Assembly (NCBI RefSeq): GCF_003814915.1
Contig: NZ_RKQK01000004.1
Span: forward strand, 62,001 to 126,000
Reading direction: 5' to 3'
DNA length: 64,000 nt
DNA from: Pacificibacter maritimus
GTDB taxonomy: Bacteria; Pseudomonadota; Alphaproteobacteria; Rhodobacterales; Rhodobacteraceae
How positions within the stretch are numbered: position 1 is the first letter of the stretch; each line of letters starts with the position of its first letter. Of this stretch, positions 27,096-38,075 are shown piece by piece. A program made the position numbers and the translations under genes. Below the pieces are notes generated by a model. That model saw only the letters and a program-made list of their open reading frames with translations, was not told the DNA's origin and searched no databases.

Positions 27096-28342
27096 AGCAG
27101 ATACTCCGAAAGGGTTTGGTCGTTGGTTATGTCTTTATAAACAAGACCGGCTTGGTCCATTCGCGCAAACAAAACGTCAAAGTTTTCTCGATCCGTCGTT
27201 TCGATTCCAATAAGCACTGACCCAAAATTTCGTGCGGATTTTTTCAAGTATTCAAAGCGCGCAACATCATCATTCTTACCCAAAAGGTCGAGAAAGTCAC
27301 GCAATGCACCCGGTCTTTGCGGCATTCGTAGTATAAAATATTTCTTCAATTCTAAAAATTTCTGTGCGCGCTCTTTGACTTCAGGCAGTCTTTCAAAATC
27401 AAAGTTACCCCCAGAAACAACGCAAAGTACCGAACGCCCTCGAATCGTCGGAGCGAGATCTGTAAGAGCATCAATCGTCAAAGCGCCTGCGGGCTCGAGC
27501 ACAATCCCCTCCACATTCAGCATCTCAACCATCGACGTACAAATACGATCCTCTGGGGAGGTTAAAATATGATCGGCAGGTGTATCTTTAAGGATAGAGA
27601 ACGGGATACTGCCGATTTGCGCAACGGCGGCACCATCCACAAAGCTATCGACCGCCTCAAGTGCCACCAAACGCTGCGCTTTGACCGAAGCAGTCAAAGA
27701 TGCGCCACCCATGGGTTCGACAAAGTAGATTTCTGTGCTTGGTGAGTTGTGTTTCAGAAATGAAACAACACCACTCGCCAACCCGCCACCGCCCACCGGA
27801 AGAATAACGATATCAGGCAAAGACGGCAGTTGCGCAAAAAATTCAACAGCAACGGAGGCCTGTCCCGCAATCACATCTTCATCATCAAAGGGGGCAAGGA
27901 AGTGTCCCTTTGCTTCCGCGCAAAATTCTTTTGCTGACACCAACGTGTCATCGAAATAATCACCCATCATTCGTATTTCGATAAAATCGCCGCCAAATAT
28001 TCTAGTTTTCTCAACTTTTTGCTTTGGCGTTGTAACGGGCATAAAAATCACACCGCGCACACCGAAATGCCGACAGGCAAAGGCAACCCCTTGGGCGTGG
28101 TTGCCCGCTGAAGCGCAGACAAATAAACTAAGATTGGGGCGATCATTGCGGGCGCGATGCATCGCATTTACTGCGCCTCTGATTTTATAACTGCGCACAG
28201 GGCTTAGATCTTCGCGCTTAAGCCAGATGTCCGCATCAAATTTCTTTGAAAGGTGATCATTGCGGGCGCAGAGAGTGGGCTCAAAAATCTCATGGATCAA
28301 TCCAGCGGCATCCTTGGCGCGTTGAGTAAAAGTATCAGTCAT
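27092..28342 (-). CDS. ilvA: Threonine ammonia-lyase (threonine dehydratase)
   Basis: This PLP enzyme deaminates threonine to 2-oxobutanoate, the first step toward isoleucine. The 416-residue product has the PLP lysine in VRSYKIRGA (Lys53), the SAGNHAQGVAFACRHF segment and the glycine loop PVGGGGLASGV. The C-terminal region (from about residue 330, FILRMPQRPGALRDFLDLLG) is a single ACT-like regulatory domain, so feedback control is expected though shorter than in E. coli IlvA. A biodegradative role cannot be excluded. The start overlaps the upstream membrane-protein gene by 4 bases. Confidence 0.9.
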   Translation of the reverse strand: MTDTFTQRAKDAAGLIHEIFEPTLCARNDHLSKKFDADIWLKREDLSPVRSYKIRGAVNAMHRARNDRPNLSLFVCASAGNHAQGVAFACRHFGVRGVIFMPVTTPKQKVEKTRIFGGDFIEIRMMGDYFDDTLVSAKEFCAEAKGHFLAPFDDEDVIAGQASVAVEFFAQLPSLPDIVILPVGGGGLASGVVSFLKHNSPSTEIYFVEPMGGASLTASVKAQRLVALEAVDSFVDGAAVAQIGSIPFSILKDTPADHILTSPEDRICTSMVEMLNVEGIVLEPAGALTIDALTDLAPTIRGRSVLCVVSGGNFDFERLPEVKERAQKFLELKKYFILRMPQRPGALRDFLDLLGKNDDVARFEYLKKSARNFGSVLIGIETTDRENFDVLFARMDQAGLVYKDITNDQTLSEYLL

Positions 28343-29091
28343 GGTTGACCCTGCTGGCCTTCGCTCATTTCATATATCGCGGACAAAAGGCTAACGCCCA
28401 CCATCAATCCGATCCAGCCAACAATCAGCGAGTATAACAAAGCGATCAGTTCACCGGGCAATACAAGCATTGGAAGTTGCGCACAAAGGGTTGCGAGGAC
28501 CAATAGGAATACGGCTTGATAAATTTCTTTTTGGATTGATTGTGTTCTTTGCCATGCTTGTTTCAGAGTCATGGACTGGCCAATCGCTGCAGCAGGTAAA
28601 ATCGGTGACAAGCGATAAAAAATTAGGAACGCCCCCACAAGAGTAATTGCCGGCACGACGGCGAGCAAGGGCTGCAAAACGCCACTGAATGTGCCGATAA
28701 TTGTCGCGACGAATACAATCGCGAAAGCAATCACTACCATGAGCACAATTAATTTAAGACTATGCCCAAGGTAACTCAAAGTTTGCGCCATATGAAGTTG
28801 AGGAAAAATAGTTGTAGGCCGCACCCCTAAGAGCGCAAATCTATGCCATTCGACTGCAACCCAAATTCCAACTATCAATGCAGCAAGGTTGGGGACAATA
28901 AGCCAAAGTAGAGATCCCGTACTGACTGGTGCATCCTGTGCAAGAGTAATTTCAGGAGCGAAGCTTGATATGAAAACGATTACCGCAGTCAATGCGACCC
29001 AAAGCAAACCCGAAATTGCAAGAGCATCATCAAAATTTCGAAACACAGCCGTTACAGAGCGCTTTAAAAGCAAAAATCCAGTCATCTTCAT
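28339..29091 (-). CDS. Polytopic membrane protein of unknown function
   Basis: A 250-residue protein with about six hydrophobic spans (near residues 22-45, 65-82, 110-135, 140-160, 195-212 and 218-240) and short loops. I do not recognise a named family. It resembles uncharacterised inner-membrane proteins with a [11 protein letters not shown]-like amphipathic segment before the last two helices. It is translationally coupled to ilvA (4-base overlap), but no functional link is evident. A start at 29085 (MTGFLLL) is almost as likely as 29091. Confidence 0.75.
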   Translation of the reverse strand: MKMTGFLLLKRSVTAVFRNFDDALAISGLLWVALTAVIVFISSFAPEITLAQDAPVSTGSLLWLIVPNLAALIVGIWVAVEWHRFALLGVRPTTIFPQLHMAQTLSYLGHSLKLIVLMVVIAFAIVFVATIIGTFSGVLQPLLAVVPAITLVGAFLIFYRLSPILPAAAIGQSMTLKQAWQRTQSIQKEIYQAVFLLVLATLCAQLPMLVLPGELIALLYSLIVGWIGLMVGVSLLSAIYEMSEGQQGQP

Positions 29092-29162
29092 CCATTCCCA
29101 AACATATTAGGCAATACTTAGGCCTTTTGAACAGAAACCAAAAGCTTTCACAGCACGAAACC

Positions 29163-29191
29163 TTGCTCTTATCCCAAAAACGCGATAATCG
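29163..29191 (+). promoter_or_regulatory. Candidate sigma-70 promoter of argG
   Basis: TTGCTC (29163-29168) is followed after 16-17 bases by ATAATC/TAATCG (29185-29191), about 30 bases before the argG ATG. Both hexamers match the vegetative consensus only in part, so this is tentative. Confidence 0.35.
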
Positions 29192-29222
29192 CCCAAGCGA
29201 CATCCGCAAAAGGGAAAACACA

Positions 29223-30446
29223 ATGACAGCGCCAAAAAAAGTCGTCCTCGCCTACTCAGGTGGTCTTGATACATCGATCATTCTGAAATGGCTCCAGACA
29301 GAATACGGTTGTGAAGTTGTGACTTTTACCGCCGACCTTGGTCAAGGTGAAGAACTTGAACCAGCACGCGCGAAAGCGGAATTGCTTGGTATCAAGCCTG
29401 AAAATATCTTCATTGAAGATGTGCGCGAAGAATTTGTACGCGACTTTGTGTTCCCTATGTTCCGCGCCAATGCAATTTACGAAGGTCAATATCTTTTGGG
29501 CACTTCAATCGCACGCCCTTTGATTTCAAAACGTCTTGTTGAAATTGCTGAGATGACTGGCGCAGATGCTGTCGCGCACGGTGCAACAGGCAAAGGCAAC
29601 GACCAAGTTCGTTTCGAATTGGCCGCATATGCATTGAATCCTGAAATCAAAGTGATCGCGCCTTGGCGTGAATGGGATCTATCGTCACGCACGCGCCTGC
29701 TAGAGTTTGCAGAGCAACACCAGATTCCGGTTGCCAAAGACAAACGCGGCGAGGCGCCATTCTCAGTTGACGCCAATATGTTGCACACCTCATCCGAGGG
29801 CAAAGTTTTGGAAGATCCAGCAGAGATCGCGCCAGAATACGTGCACCAGCGTACTGTGAACCCAGAAGATGCGCCAGACACACCTGAGTTCATCGAAGTT
29901 GGGTTTGAAAAAGGCGATGCTGTATCCATCAATGGCGAAGCGATGAGCCCTGCCACTGTTTTGGAAACGCTGAACGAATATGGCCGCAAACACGGCATCG
30001 GGCGTTTGGATTTCGTAGAAAACCGCTTTGTCGGCATGAAATCCCGCGGCGTGTACGAGACACCAGGTGGAACAATCTTGTTGGAAGCACACCGCGGTAT
30101 CGAACAAATCACACTCGATTCCGGCTCAGGTCACCTCAAAGACAGCTTGATGCCACGCTACGCTGAGCTGATCTACAACGGTTTCTGGTACTCACCAGAG
30201 CGCGAAATGCTGCAAGCGGCGATCGACAAATCCCAAGAGCACGTGACTGGCACCGTGACTTTGAAGCTGTACAAAGGCTCTGTATTTACGGTGGCACGCG
30301 CATCAGATCACTCGCTCTACTCAGAAGCGCACGTGACATTCGAAGACGATGCAGGCGCTTACGATCAAAAAGACGCAGCGGGCTTTATCCAGCTTAATGC
30401 ATTGCGCTTGAAGCTCTTGGCCGCACGCAATCGCCGCTTCAAATAA
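29223..30446 (+). CDS. argG: Argininosuccinate synthase
   Basis: ArgG joins citrulline and aspartate using ATP, the penultimate step of arginine synthesis. The 407-residue product starts [20 protein letters not shown], which holds the ATP-pyrophosphatase P-loop SGGLDTS, and contains [25 protein letters not shown] and the [13 protein letters not shown] segment. The frame is open far upstream, but the ATG at 29223, preceded by AAAAGGGAAA, fits all known ArgG proteins. The region upstream is divergent to the membrane-protein/ilvA operon. A terminator follows. Confidence 0.98.
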   Translation: MTAPKKVVLAYSGGLDTSIILKWLQTEYGCEVVTFTADLGQGEELEPARAKAELLGIKPENIFIEDVREEFVRDFVFPMFRANAIYEGQYLLGTSIARPLISKRLVEIAEMTGADAVAHGATGKGNDQVRFELAAYALNPEIKVIAPWREWDLSSRTRLLEFAEQHQIPVAKDKRGEAPFSVDANMLHTSSEGKVLEDPAEIAPEYVHQRTVNPEDAPDTPEFIEVGFEKGDAVSINGEAMSPATVLETLNEYGRKHGIGRLDFVENRFVGMKSRGVYETPGGTILLEAHRGIEQITLDSGSGHLKDSLMPRYAELIYNGFWYSPEREMLQAAIDKSQEHVTGTVTLKLYKGSVFTVARASDHSLYSEAHVTFEDDAGAYDQKDAAGFIQLNALRLKLLAARNRRFK

Positions 30447-30467
30447 AGATTGTTAGAGAACATTGGG

Positions 30468-30496
30468 AAGGGGCGCTTTTATAGCGTCCCTTTTTT
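30468..30496 (+). terminator. Intrinsic terminator of argG
   Basis: AAGGGGCGCT (30468-30477) pairs with AGCGTCCCTT (30483-30492) with one G-T wobble, loop of 5 bases, followed by a T-run to 30496. The T-run overlaps the stop codon of the convergent kinase gene. Confidence 0.82.
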
Positions 30497-31379
30497 ATTG
30501 CGTTGAACCATTTTGAAAATGAGTTACGGCATCAGCTGTGGGAATAGCTTCCGCTGTGCCACGTTTTGTCACTTTAAGAGCTGCCGCAGAGGCCGCCCAA
30601 ACTAAAGATTGCTGCTTAGGTAGACCCAGATCACACCCCGCTGCAAAATAGCCAGCAAAGGTATCACCTGCTGCGGTGGTATCGACAGCGACAACCTTGG
30701 GTGACGATACTTCTATAACCTCCCCCGTTTGGTTCGACCGTAAAAGCGCCCCTTTACTGCCCATGGTTACCAGAATTTCGGGAACCGGAATTTCTTCTAT
30801 TTTTGAGCCTAAAGCAGCGCAAAGTTGATCTGCTTCGACTTCATTGACAAGCAAGACTGACACAAAAGGCAAAATTTCTTTTACGTTTTTTACATCAAAG
30901 GGAGCCGCAGAATAAAAGACTCGCAGCCCTAAATTGTGGGCATATTGCGCAGCCTCAACGACCATATTTGTCTCGTTTTGAACCAAAAGAATGTCACCCA
31001 TCTTTGCGGTGCTTAAGGCGGCCTTCATCTGTGAGTGATCTATTTTGGTATTGGCGCCTTCATATAAAACAATCGAATTTTCACCAACAGAATCGACCAA
31101 AATGATCGCATGACCAGTCTGAACATCTAGTGACGCGACATATTGACAGTTCACACCGTGATATTCGATCTTTTCGCGCACCCAAGTGTCTGATGCTCCT
31201 ATCGCACCGATGTGATGCACCTGACAGCCAGCGCGCGCCACAGCAACGGATTGATTTAAACCTTTACCGCCCAAACCGATACTATACTGAGTCGCACCCA
31301 GTGTTTCACCTGGCCTCGGCAAGTGAGGAAGCGCATAGAAGTGATCGACATTGATCGACCCAAAGTTAAAAATCGTCAT
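30495..31379 (-). CDS. rbsK: PfkB-family sugar kinase (ribokinase-like)
   Basis: The 294-residue protein is a PfkB carbohydrate kinase: FGSINVDHFYALPHLPRPGETL at the N-terminus, GGKGLNQSVAVARAG in the first third, and the signature DTTAAGDTFAGYFAAG with catalytic Asp239. Similarity to ribokinase (GGKGxNQ) makes ribose the likeliest substrate, but no ribose transporter or RbsD gene is nearby, so nucleoside-derived or other pentoses remain possible. maeB lies 15 bases upstream on the same strand. Confidence 0.85.
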   Translation of the reverse strand: MTIFNFGSINVDHFYALPHLPRPGETLGATQYSIGLGGKGLNQSVAVARAGCQVHHIGAIGASDTWVREKIEYHGVNCQYVASLDVQTGHAIILVDSVGENSIVLYEGANTKIDHSQMKAALSTAKMGDILLVQNETNMVVEAAQYAHNLGLRVFYSAAPFDVKNVKEILPFVSVLLVNEVEADQLCAALGSKIEEIPVPEILVTMGSKGALLRSNQTGEVIEVSSPKVVAVDTTAAGDTFAGYFAAGCDLGLPKQQSLVWAASAAALKVTKRGTAEAIPTADAVTHFQNGSTQ

Positions 31380-31394
31380 ACGCTTCCTGTCCGC

Positions 31395-33659
31395 TTACTT
31401 AGATTGACCGACTTTGCACGCAGCCAATATGGCCATGTTCAAAATATCGTTGACGGTTGAAACGGTCGAACACACCTGAATTGGCTTATCAACCCCCGTC
31501 AAAATTGGCCCTATCACCGTTGCCCCTGCCATTTCTTGCATCAATTTTACAGAAATAGATGCCGAATGCCGCGCAGGAACAACCAATATGTTAGCAGGAC
31601 CAGTCAGACGACAGAACGGGTAATTGGCCATTGCTTCAGAATTCAGCGCCACATCGACTGCCATTTCGCCTTCGTATTCGAAATCCACACCGCGTTCATC
31701 TAGAACTTTCGGTGCCATATGCATTTTGGTCGCACGCTCTGACACTGGGTAGCCAAATGTCGAAAACGATGCGAACGCAACACGTGGCTCAATACCTAAG
31801 GCCCGCGCAACCTGCGCAGCTGCGATAGCAATGTCGGCGAGATCATTTTCGTCAGGCCATTCATGCACAAGCGTATCGGCGATGAAAACAATGCGACCTT
31901 TGTGCAAAAGGGCCGTGACCCCGACCGCTCCGTCAGATGCTTTCGCATCGAACACAGTGTTGATACGGTCGAGAACATGCGCAGATTTACGTGTCGCTCC
32001 AGTTACCAGACCATCGGCATGATCATGCGCAAGCATCAACGCTGAAAATGCGTGGCGATCACGTGCAGCAAGACGGTGAATATCTTTGTGGTCATGACCA
32101 GATCGTTGCAAGCGCTTGTACAAGAAATCTTTATATTGATCTAAATGCGCGGTGTTGGCGGCATTTACGATTTCAAGCCCATTCATCGCATCACTCAGGC
32201 CTTCAACTTCTAATTTTTCGCGCACATCGTCTTCACGACCAACGACCAAAGCACGGCCAAAACCACCACGTTGATAGGCAACAGCGGCACGCAAAACACG
32301 CGGATCATCGCCTTCCGCAAAGACCATTGTCGCCTGCGCTTGGCGCGCTCGGGCGTAAAGGCCTTGTAAGATTTGTGCTGTTGGATCCATACGCGCTTGT
32401 AGATCTTGTTCGTAGCCCGCCATGTCGACAATCGGTCTGCGCGCAACGCCAGTGTCCATGCCAGCTTTCGCAACAGCTGGTGGGATGGTGTAGATCAAAC
32501 GTGGATCAAACGGCGTAGGAATTATATAGTCGCGGCCAAAAGATAGTTTTTGCCCATAAGCAAGCGCAACTTCATCAGGCACATCTTGGCGTGCAAGTTC
32601 CGCCAAAGCCCGCGCACAGGCGATTTTCATTTCATCGTTGATTGCGCGTGCATGGATATCAAGCGCCCCGCGGAACAAATATGGAAACCCAAGCACATTA
32701 TTCACTTGATTTGGATAGTCAGAACGCCCAGTTGCAACAATCGCGTCCTCGCGCACTGCATGCGCTTCTTCTGGTGTGATTTCTGGATCCGGGTTCGCCA
32801 TAGCAAAAATTACCGGATTTGGCGCCATTGATGCCACCATGTCACTTGTTACAGCACCTTTTGCGGACACCCCCAAAAACACATCAGCGTCTTTCATGGC
32901 ATCTTCTAATGTCCTTGTATCAGTTTTTGCTGCATGCGCAGATTTCCACTGATTCATGCCCTCAGTGCGCCCTTGGTAAATCACGCCCTTGGTGTCACAC
33001 ATGATACAATTGTCATGTTTCGCACCCATGGATTTGATCAACTCAAGACATGCAATTCCAGCCGCACCTGCGCCATTCAAAACGATACGACAATCTTCGA
33101 TTTTCTTACCTGAAATGTGTAACGCGTTGATCAGTCCAGCCGCACAGATAACCGCTGTGCCGTGCTGATCATCATGAAACACAGGAATGTCCATTTCTTC
33201 TTTAAGGCGCTGTTCGATGATAAAGCACTCGGGCGCCTTGATGTCTTCTAAGTTGATGCCGCCAAATGTTGGCCCCATCAACTTTACAGCTTGAATGATT
33301 TGTTCAGGATCTTCTGTATCCAGTTCAATATCGATCGAGTTTACGTCAGCAAATCGTTTGAATAAAACGGATTTACCTTCCATCACGGGTTTAGACGCTA
33401 ATGCGCCTAAATTTCCCAATCCAAGCACAGCTGTACCGTTAGAAATCACCGCAACTAGATTGCCCTTATTGGTGTAATCGTACGCTGTTTCAGGCCTGGC
33501 TGCTATTTCTTCACAAGGCACCGCAACGCCCGGAGAATAGGCCAACGAAAGATCGCGCTGCGTTGTCATCGGCACGCTTGGCGCGATGTCGAATTTACCT
33601 GGACGTGGGTCCATGTGAAACGCTAACGCTTCTTCACGGGTTTGCTTAGGTTTGGGCAT
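31395..33659 (-). CDS. maeB: NADP-dependent malic enzyme with phosphotransacetylase-like domain
   Basis: MaeB decarboxylates malate to pyruvate with NADP+. The 754-residue product has the malic enzyme N-terminal domain ([38 protein letters not shown]), the NAD-binding domain ([31 protein letters not shown]) and a C-terminal PTA-like domain (from about residue 435) that serves regulation and oligomerisation in this subfamily. The ATG at 33659 has GGAGG 9 bases upstream and is preferred to frames reaching 33722. It is divergent from mutS. Confidence 0.95.
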   Translation of the reverse strand: MPKPKQTREEALAFHMDPRPGKFDIAPSVPMTTQRDLSLAYSPGVAVPCEEIAARPETAYDYTNKGNLVAVISNGTAVLGLGNLGALASKPVMEGKSVLFKRFADVNSIDIELDTEDPEQIIQAVKLMGPTFGGINLEDIKAPECFIIEQRLKEEMDIPVFHDDQHGTAVICAAGLINALHISGKKIEDCRIVLNGAGAAGIACLELIKSMGAKHDNCIMCDTKGVIYQGRTEGMNQWKSAHAAKTDTRTLEDAMKDADVFLGVSAKGAVTSDMVASMAPNPVIFAMANPDPEITPEEAHAVREDAIVATGRSDYPNQVNNVLGFPYLFRGALDIHARAINDEMKIACARALAELARQDVPDEVALAYGQKLSFGRDYIIPTPFDPRLIYTIPPAVAKAGMDTGVARRPIVDMAGYEQDLQARMDPTAQILQGLYARARQAQATMVFAEGDDPRVLRAAVAYQRGGFGRALVVGREDDVREKLEVEGLSDAMNGLEIVNAANTAHLDQYKDFLYKRLQRSGHDHKDIHRLAARDRHAFSALMLAHDHADGLVTGATRKSAHVLDRINTVFDAKASDGAVGVTALLHKGRIVFIADTLVHEWPDENDLADIAIAAAQVARALGIEPRVAFASFSTFGYPVSERATKMHMAPKVLDERGVDFEYEGEMAVDVALNSEAMANYPFCRLTGPANILVVPARHSASISVKLMQEMAGATVIGPILTGVDKPIQVCSTVSTVNDILNMAILAACKVGQSK

Positions 33660-33794
33660 TTGGGGGGCCTCCATTTTTGCCTGTCCAACCTTCTTAACCA
33701 TCCACAGGTGTCCGCTCAACAAAAGAACGCATCGACCCTTTACGCTGCTCAGTCTGTTGTTAAATTAGGGCCAAAATAAACAAGGATCCCACAC

Positions 33795-36452
33795 GTGGCT
33801 GCTGAAAAACCAAATGTAACGCCCATGATGGCGCAGTTCCTTGAAATTAAATCTCGCCACCGCGATGCTTTGTTGTTTTACCGCATGGGTGATTTTTATG
33901 AGATGTTTTTCGACGATGCTATCGCAGCTGCCGAAGCGCTAGATATCGCTTTGACCAAACGTGGAAAACACGCCGGTGATGACATACCTATGTGCGGCGT
34001 ACCTGTTCATGCGGCCGAGGGGTATTTTCATACACTTATACGCAAAGGGTTCCGCGTTGCTGTTTGTGAGCAACTAGAAAGCCCCGCCGAGGCAAAAAAG
34101 CGTGGCGCGAAGTCTGTGGTCAAACGTGATGTTGTTCGCCTTGTGACGCCGGGGACGCTGACTGAAGACAGTTTGTTAGAAGCGCGCCGTCACAACTTTC
34201 TGGCAGCCTATGCAGAAGTTCGCGAGGAAGGCGCTTTAGCTTGGGTCGATATTTCAACAGGAGCGTTTCACGTGATGCCCTGCCCTTTAGTGCGCCTCGC
34301 GCCAGAGCTTGCGCGCCTCGCCCCCTCTGAACTCATCGTCTCAGAGGGAAGTGCTGCGAATTGGGCTGAATTAGTCCCTGATTTCGAAGCATCAACAACT
34401 CCGCTGTCCCGCAGTTCATTTGACAGCACATCAGCAAAGAAACGGCTACAGGACCTGTTTCAAGTTTCAAGCTTGGATGCATATGCCACATTCGGATTGG
34501 CAGAAATATCCGCCATGGGCGCGATCATTGATTATCTTGAAATCACTCAAAAGGGTAAATTGCCTTTAGTTCGCCCGCCACACCGCGAAAACATTGGCGG
34601 GGCTATGCAGATTGATGCCGCGACCCGCCGAAATCTAGAAATCACGCATGCCCTGTCTGGTGGACGCGAGGACTCACTGATTGCAGCAATGGATCGTACT
34701 TTGACGGCCGCAGGCGGGCGCTTGCTTGAGCGCAGGCTCTCTAGCCCATCTCGCGATGTTAACCTGATTCATCAACGCCTTGATGCCGTCGAATTTGCAG
34801 TGTCCAATCGACAAGTCAGCGAGGCTTTGCGCGAGGTTCTGCGCAAAGTTCCCGATATGGAACGCAGCCTATCGCGCCTCGGGTTGGAGCGCGCTGGTCC
34901 ACGTGATCTTACGGCAATTCGAAATGGTCTGTCACAAGCCTTGGAGGTTTCAAAAAGCTTGAGTAGCATCGACATCCCAGAGCTATTTGAACAGAATATT
35001 TCACTACTGCAGGGGCATGGGGCAACGATTGACCTGCTAGATCGCGCTTTGGTCGCAGAGCCGCCTTTATTAGCGCGCGATGGAGGATTCGTCGCGGAAG
35101 GCTATAGTGCTGAGCTAGATGAATGCCGCACATTGCGTGATCAAGGGCGCGGGGTGATCGCATCGCTGCAAACACAATACGCCGAACAGACGGGCATCCA
35201 ATCGTTGAAAATAAAGCATAACAACGTGTTAGGATATTTCATCGAAACAACCGCAGCACATGCGGATAAGATGCTGTCTGCCCCGCTAAATGAATCATTT
35301 ATTCATCGTCAAACCACCGCAAATCAAGTGCGCTTTACCACATTGGAACTAAGCGAACTGGAGACAAAGATCCACAATGCAGGCGGCCGCGCGCTTGAAA
35401 TCGAAAAACATATTTTCACCGAACTCTCGCAAGCCGTTTTGACGCAAGCGCCACATATTGCCGAAGCCTCTAAATCGCTTGCGGAAATTGACCTAACGAC
35501 GTCATTGGCAGATCTTGCTTTGCACGAAAACTGGGCACGCCCCAATGTAGATTCAGGTCGAGCATTCGACATTCAAGGTGGCCGCCACCCAGTTGTAGAG
35601 CGCGCATTGCGCAAACAAGGGAATTCGCAATTTGTGGCGAATGATTGTGATCTAACCGACGGGAAAGATGGCGCTGCTATTTGGCTACTGACAGGCCCCA
35701 ACATGGCGGGTAAATCGACCTTTTTACGGCAAAACGCTCTAATCGCACTGATTGCTCAGATGGGATCTTTTGTGCCCGCTACATCTGCTCACATTGGTAT
35801 TGTTTCACAGCTGTTTTCGCGCGTTGGCGCCTCTGATGATTTGGCCCGTGGCCGATCAACATTCATGGTAGAAATGGTCGAAACAGCTGCGATTCTAAAT
35901 CAGGCTGACGATCGTGCATTGGTAATTTTAGATGAAATCGGCCGCGGTACAGCGACCTATGATGGCCTTTCCATCGCATGGGCAACGCTAGAGCATTTGC
36001 ATGATGTAAATAAGTCTCGAGCATTGTTTGCAACCCATTATCACGAAATGACAGCCCTGTCCGACAAGCTGGAAGGCGCGGATAACGCAACCGTTTCGGT
36101 CAAAGAATGGGATGGCGATGTCATCTTTTTACATGAGGTTATCAAGGGTAAAGCGGACAGATCATACGGTGTTCAAGTCGCCAAGCTCGCTGGCCTTCCA
36201 TCCCTGGTCGTAGACCGCGCTAGAATTGTCTTAGAAGCTTTGGAAAAAGGACAATCGGAAACCAAAACATCCCCCAAAGCGGTGATTGATGATTTGCCGC
36301 TATTTTCAGCGACACCTGCGCCACTCCCAACAAAAGTGGAAACGCGCCCAAGCATCGTCAATGAAAAGCTCGCCGAGATCCTTCCCGACGAGCTAACGCC
36401 CCGTGAGGCGCTTCAACTACTGTATGAACTCAAATCGCTTGCAGAAACTTAA
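33795..36452 (+). CDS. mutS: DNA mismatch repair protein MutS
   Basis: MutS recognises mismatches and starts repair with MutL. The 885-residue product shows the Phe-X-Glu mismatch-reading motif in YRMGDFYEMFFDDA near residue 37, the lever and clamp region, Walker A GPNMAGKSTFLRQ (about residues 634-646) and Walker B (ALVILDEIGRGTATYDG), ending with the C-terminal helix-hairpin-helix part. Translation starts at a GTG at 33795 with AAGGA upstream. It is read away from maeB and its stop overlaps the convergent grpE by 4 bases. Confidence 0.97.
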   Translation: MAAEKPNVTPMMAQFLEIKSRHRDALLFYRMGDFYEMFFDDAIAAAEALDIALTKRGKHAGDDIPMCGVPVHAAEGYFHTLIRKGFRVAVCEQLESPAEAKKRGAKSVVKRDVVRLVTPGTLTEDSLLEARRHNFLAAYAEVREEGALAWVDISTGAFHVMPCPLVRLAPELARLAPSELIVSEGSAANWAELVPDFEASTTPLSRSSFDSTSAKKRLQDLFQVSSLDAYATFGLAEISAMGAIIDYLEITQKGKLPLVRPPHRENIGGAMQIDAATRRNLEITHALSGGREDSLIAAMDRTLTAAGGRLLERRLSSPSRDVNLIHQRLDAVEFAVSNRQVSEALREVLRKVPDMERSLSRLGLERAGPRDLTAIRNGLSQALEVSKSLSSIDIPELFEQNISLLQGHGATIDLLDRALVAEPPLLARDGGFVAEGYSAELDECRTLRDQGRGVIASLQTQYAEQTGIQSLKIKHNNVLGYFIETTAAHADKMLSAPLNESFIHRQTTANQVRFTTLELSELETKIHNAGGRALEIEKHIFTELSQAVLTQAPHIAEASKSLAEIDLTTSLADLALHENWARPNVDSGRAFDIQGGRHPVVERALRKQGNSQFVANDCDLTDGKDGAAIWLLTGPNMAGKSTFLRQNALIALIAQMGSFVPATSAHIGIVSQLFSRVGASDDLARGRSTFMVEMVETAAILNQADDRALVILDEIGRGTATYDGLSIAWATLEHLHDVNKSRALFATHYHEMTALSDKLEGADNATVSVKEWDGDVIFLHEVIKGKADRSYGVQVAKLAGLPSLVVDRARIVLEALEKGQSETKTSPKAVIDDLPLFSATPAPLPTKVETRPSIVNEKLAEILPDELTPREALQLLYELKSLAET

Positions 36453-37000
36453 GCGGGTGTTGAGCTAACCCCAACCTGTGCGGGTCGCAACAGGCGATCA
36501 TGGATCATAAAGCCGACGTTCATAATTTGGATGATGTCGCCAGCTTTGGTTCCAGGCACAGGGGCTTCGAACATTGCTTCGTGAATGTTAGGATCAAACT
36601 TGTCACCCACTTCAGGTGCGACTGCATCGATACCGTGCTTCTTAAACACATTCAAAAGCTCGCGCATGGTCAATTCGATACCGTCGATCAGAGCTTTTTG
36701 CGCCTCGCGCTGGTCATCTGTGATTGTGTCTATTGCACGCTTAAGGTTGTCATAGACAGGCAACATATCGCGACCAAGTTTTGAACCACCATAGTTTTCG
36801 GCCTCGCGGCGGTCACGCTCTGACCGTTTGCGAGAATTCTCTGCGTCAGCCATTGCGCGCATAAAACGGTCGCGCATCTCATCACGCTCAGCACGCAATT
36901 TTTCCAGCTCTTCTTCATTCGCTTCTTCGCCAAGAAATTCGATGGGATCATCGACTTCCATGTCAAATTCTGCATCAAGGTCTTTGTTCGAATCCGTCAT
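36449..37000 (-). CDS. grpE: DnaK nucleotide exchange factor GrpE
   Basis: GrpE releases ADP from DnaK. The 183-residue protein has an acidic N-terminus, the long dimerisation coiled coil (EELEKLRAERDEMRDRFMRAMADAENSRKRSERDRREAE) and the C-terminal beta-wing (GDKFDPNIHEAMFEAPVPG, IMNVGFMIHDRLLRPAQVGV). It follows hrcA by 10 bases, the standard heat-shock arrangement. I searched the region upstream of hrcA for the CIRCE element (TTAGCACTC and its complement) and did not find one. Confidence 0.96.
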   Translation of the reverse strand: MTDSNKDLDAEFDMEVDDPIEFLGEEANEEELEKLRAERDEMRDRFMRAMADAENSRKRSERDRREAENYGGSKLGRDMLPVYDNLKRAIDTITDDQREAQKALIDGIELTMRELLNVFKKHGIDAVAPEVGDKFDPNIHEAMFEAPVPGTKAGDIIQIMNVGFMIHDRLLRPAQVGVSSTPA

Positions 37001-37010
37001 ATGTCACCTT

Positions 37011-38075
37011 TTAAGACTTGCTCGACAATATTTTGCCAACAAGCTGCGCCGTGTAATCGACAATTGGCACGATCCGCCCGTAGTTCAACCGAGTCGGGCC
37101 TATAACGCCAACAGCACCGATAATTTTTCGTTCTGCGTTCATATAGGGAGAAACCACCAAAGAGGAACCCGAAAGAGAAAAAAGTTTGTTCTCAGAGCCA
37201 ATAAAAATGCGTACTCCGTCGCCGTCTTCAGCAAGTTCAAGAAATTCGGCTATATCTCGCTTTTGCTCAAGGTCATCAAACAGACTTCGGATTCGCTGCA
37301 TTTCGTCTTCTTCAGCACCGCTGCCAAGCAAATTCGAACGCCCGCGTACGATTAAACGCGCATTTTGATCGCCTTCGCTTTCCCAAATCGCGTCACCGTT
37401 CTCAATCAATTCAGCCGCCAACTTATCCAATTCTTGACGTCGCGTTTTGATTTCAACCTCTACGGTTTTGCGCAATTCAGATAGTGTTTTGCCTTGCGCA
37501 AGCGCATTTAGAAAATTCGCGGCCTCTCGCATAGATGAAGCGGTTTGCCCGAGCGGCGGCGAAAATATACGATTTTCCACATGGCCATCAGCGAAAACCA
37601 AAACAACTAAAGCGCGCGAAGGATCTAGGCTTACAAATTCGATATGCTTGATTGGTGCTTCATGTTTCGGCGTTAAAACCAAACTGGCACCATGAGTTAT
37701 ACCCGACAAGACCGACCCCACACGATCTAAAGTAGATCCCAGATCATGCTGATCCGCACTGACTGTTTCTTCTATTCTAGCACGGTCAATCTGATCAACT
37801 TTTCCGACCTCAAGCAATCCATCAACAAACATTCTAAGGCCCATTTGTGTTGGAATACGGCCTGCCGAAACATGCGGACTATTGAGCAGACCAAGATGCT
37901 CCAAATCCGACATCACATTGCGAATGGTCGCCGCTGATACTTTTTCATTCATCGTGCGCGTTAGGCTGCGAGATCCAACAGGGTCACCATTTTCCAGATA
38001 CCCCTCAACAACACGTCGAAATACTTCACGCGATCTGTCGTTCATTTCGGAAATCAAACTGCTTCGATCTGACAT
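37011..38075 (-). CDS. hrcA: Heat-inducible transcription repressor HrcA
   Basis: HrcA binds CIRCE elements and represses chaperone genes. The 354-residue product begins MSDRSSLISEMNDRSREVF and has the winged-helix part VGSRSLTRTMNEKVSAATIRNVMSDLEHLGLL with the SPHVSAGRIPT segment, followed by the GAF-like domain and the C-terminal GPTRLNYGRIVPIVDYTA. The ATG at 38075 follows GGCGGA; upstream extension to 38138 is not needed. It lies divergent from rph and upstream of grpE. Its CIRCE targets (such as groES) are not in this window. Confidence 0.95.
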   Translation of the reverse strand: MSDRSSLISEMNDRSREVFRRVVEGYLENGDPVGSRSLTRTMNEKVSAATIRNVMSDLEHLGLLNSPHVSAGRIPTQMGLRMFVDGLLEVGKVDQIDRARIEETVSADQHDLGSTLDRVGSVLSGITHGASLVLTPKHEAPIKHIEFVSLDPSRALVVLVFADGHVENRIFSPPLGQTASSMREAANFLNALAQGKTLSELRKTVEVEIKTRRQELDKLAAELIENGDAIWESEGDQNARLIVRGRSNLLGSGAEEDEMQRIRSLFDDLEQKRDIAEFLELAEDGDGVRIFIGSENKLFSLSGSSLVVSPYMNAERKIIGAVGVIGPTRLNYGRIVPIVDYTAQLVGKILSSKS

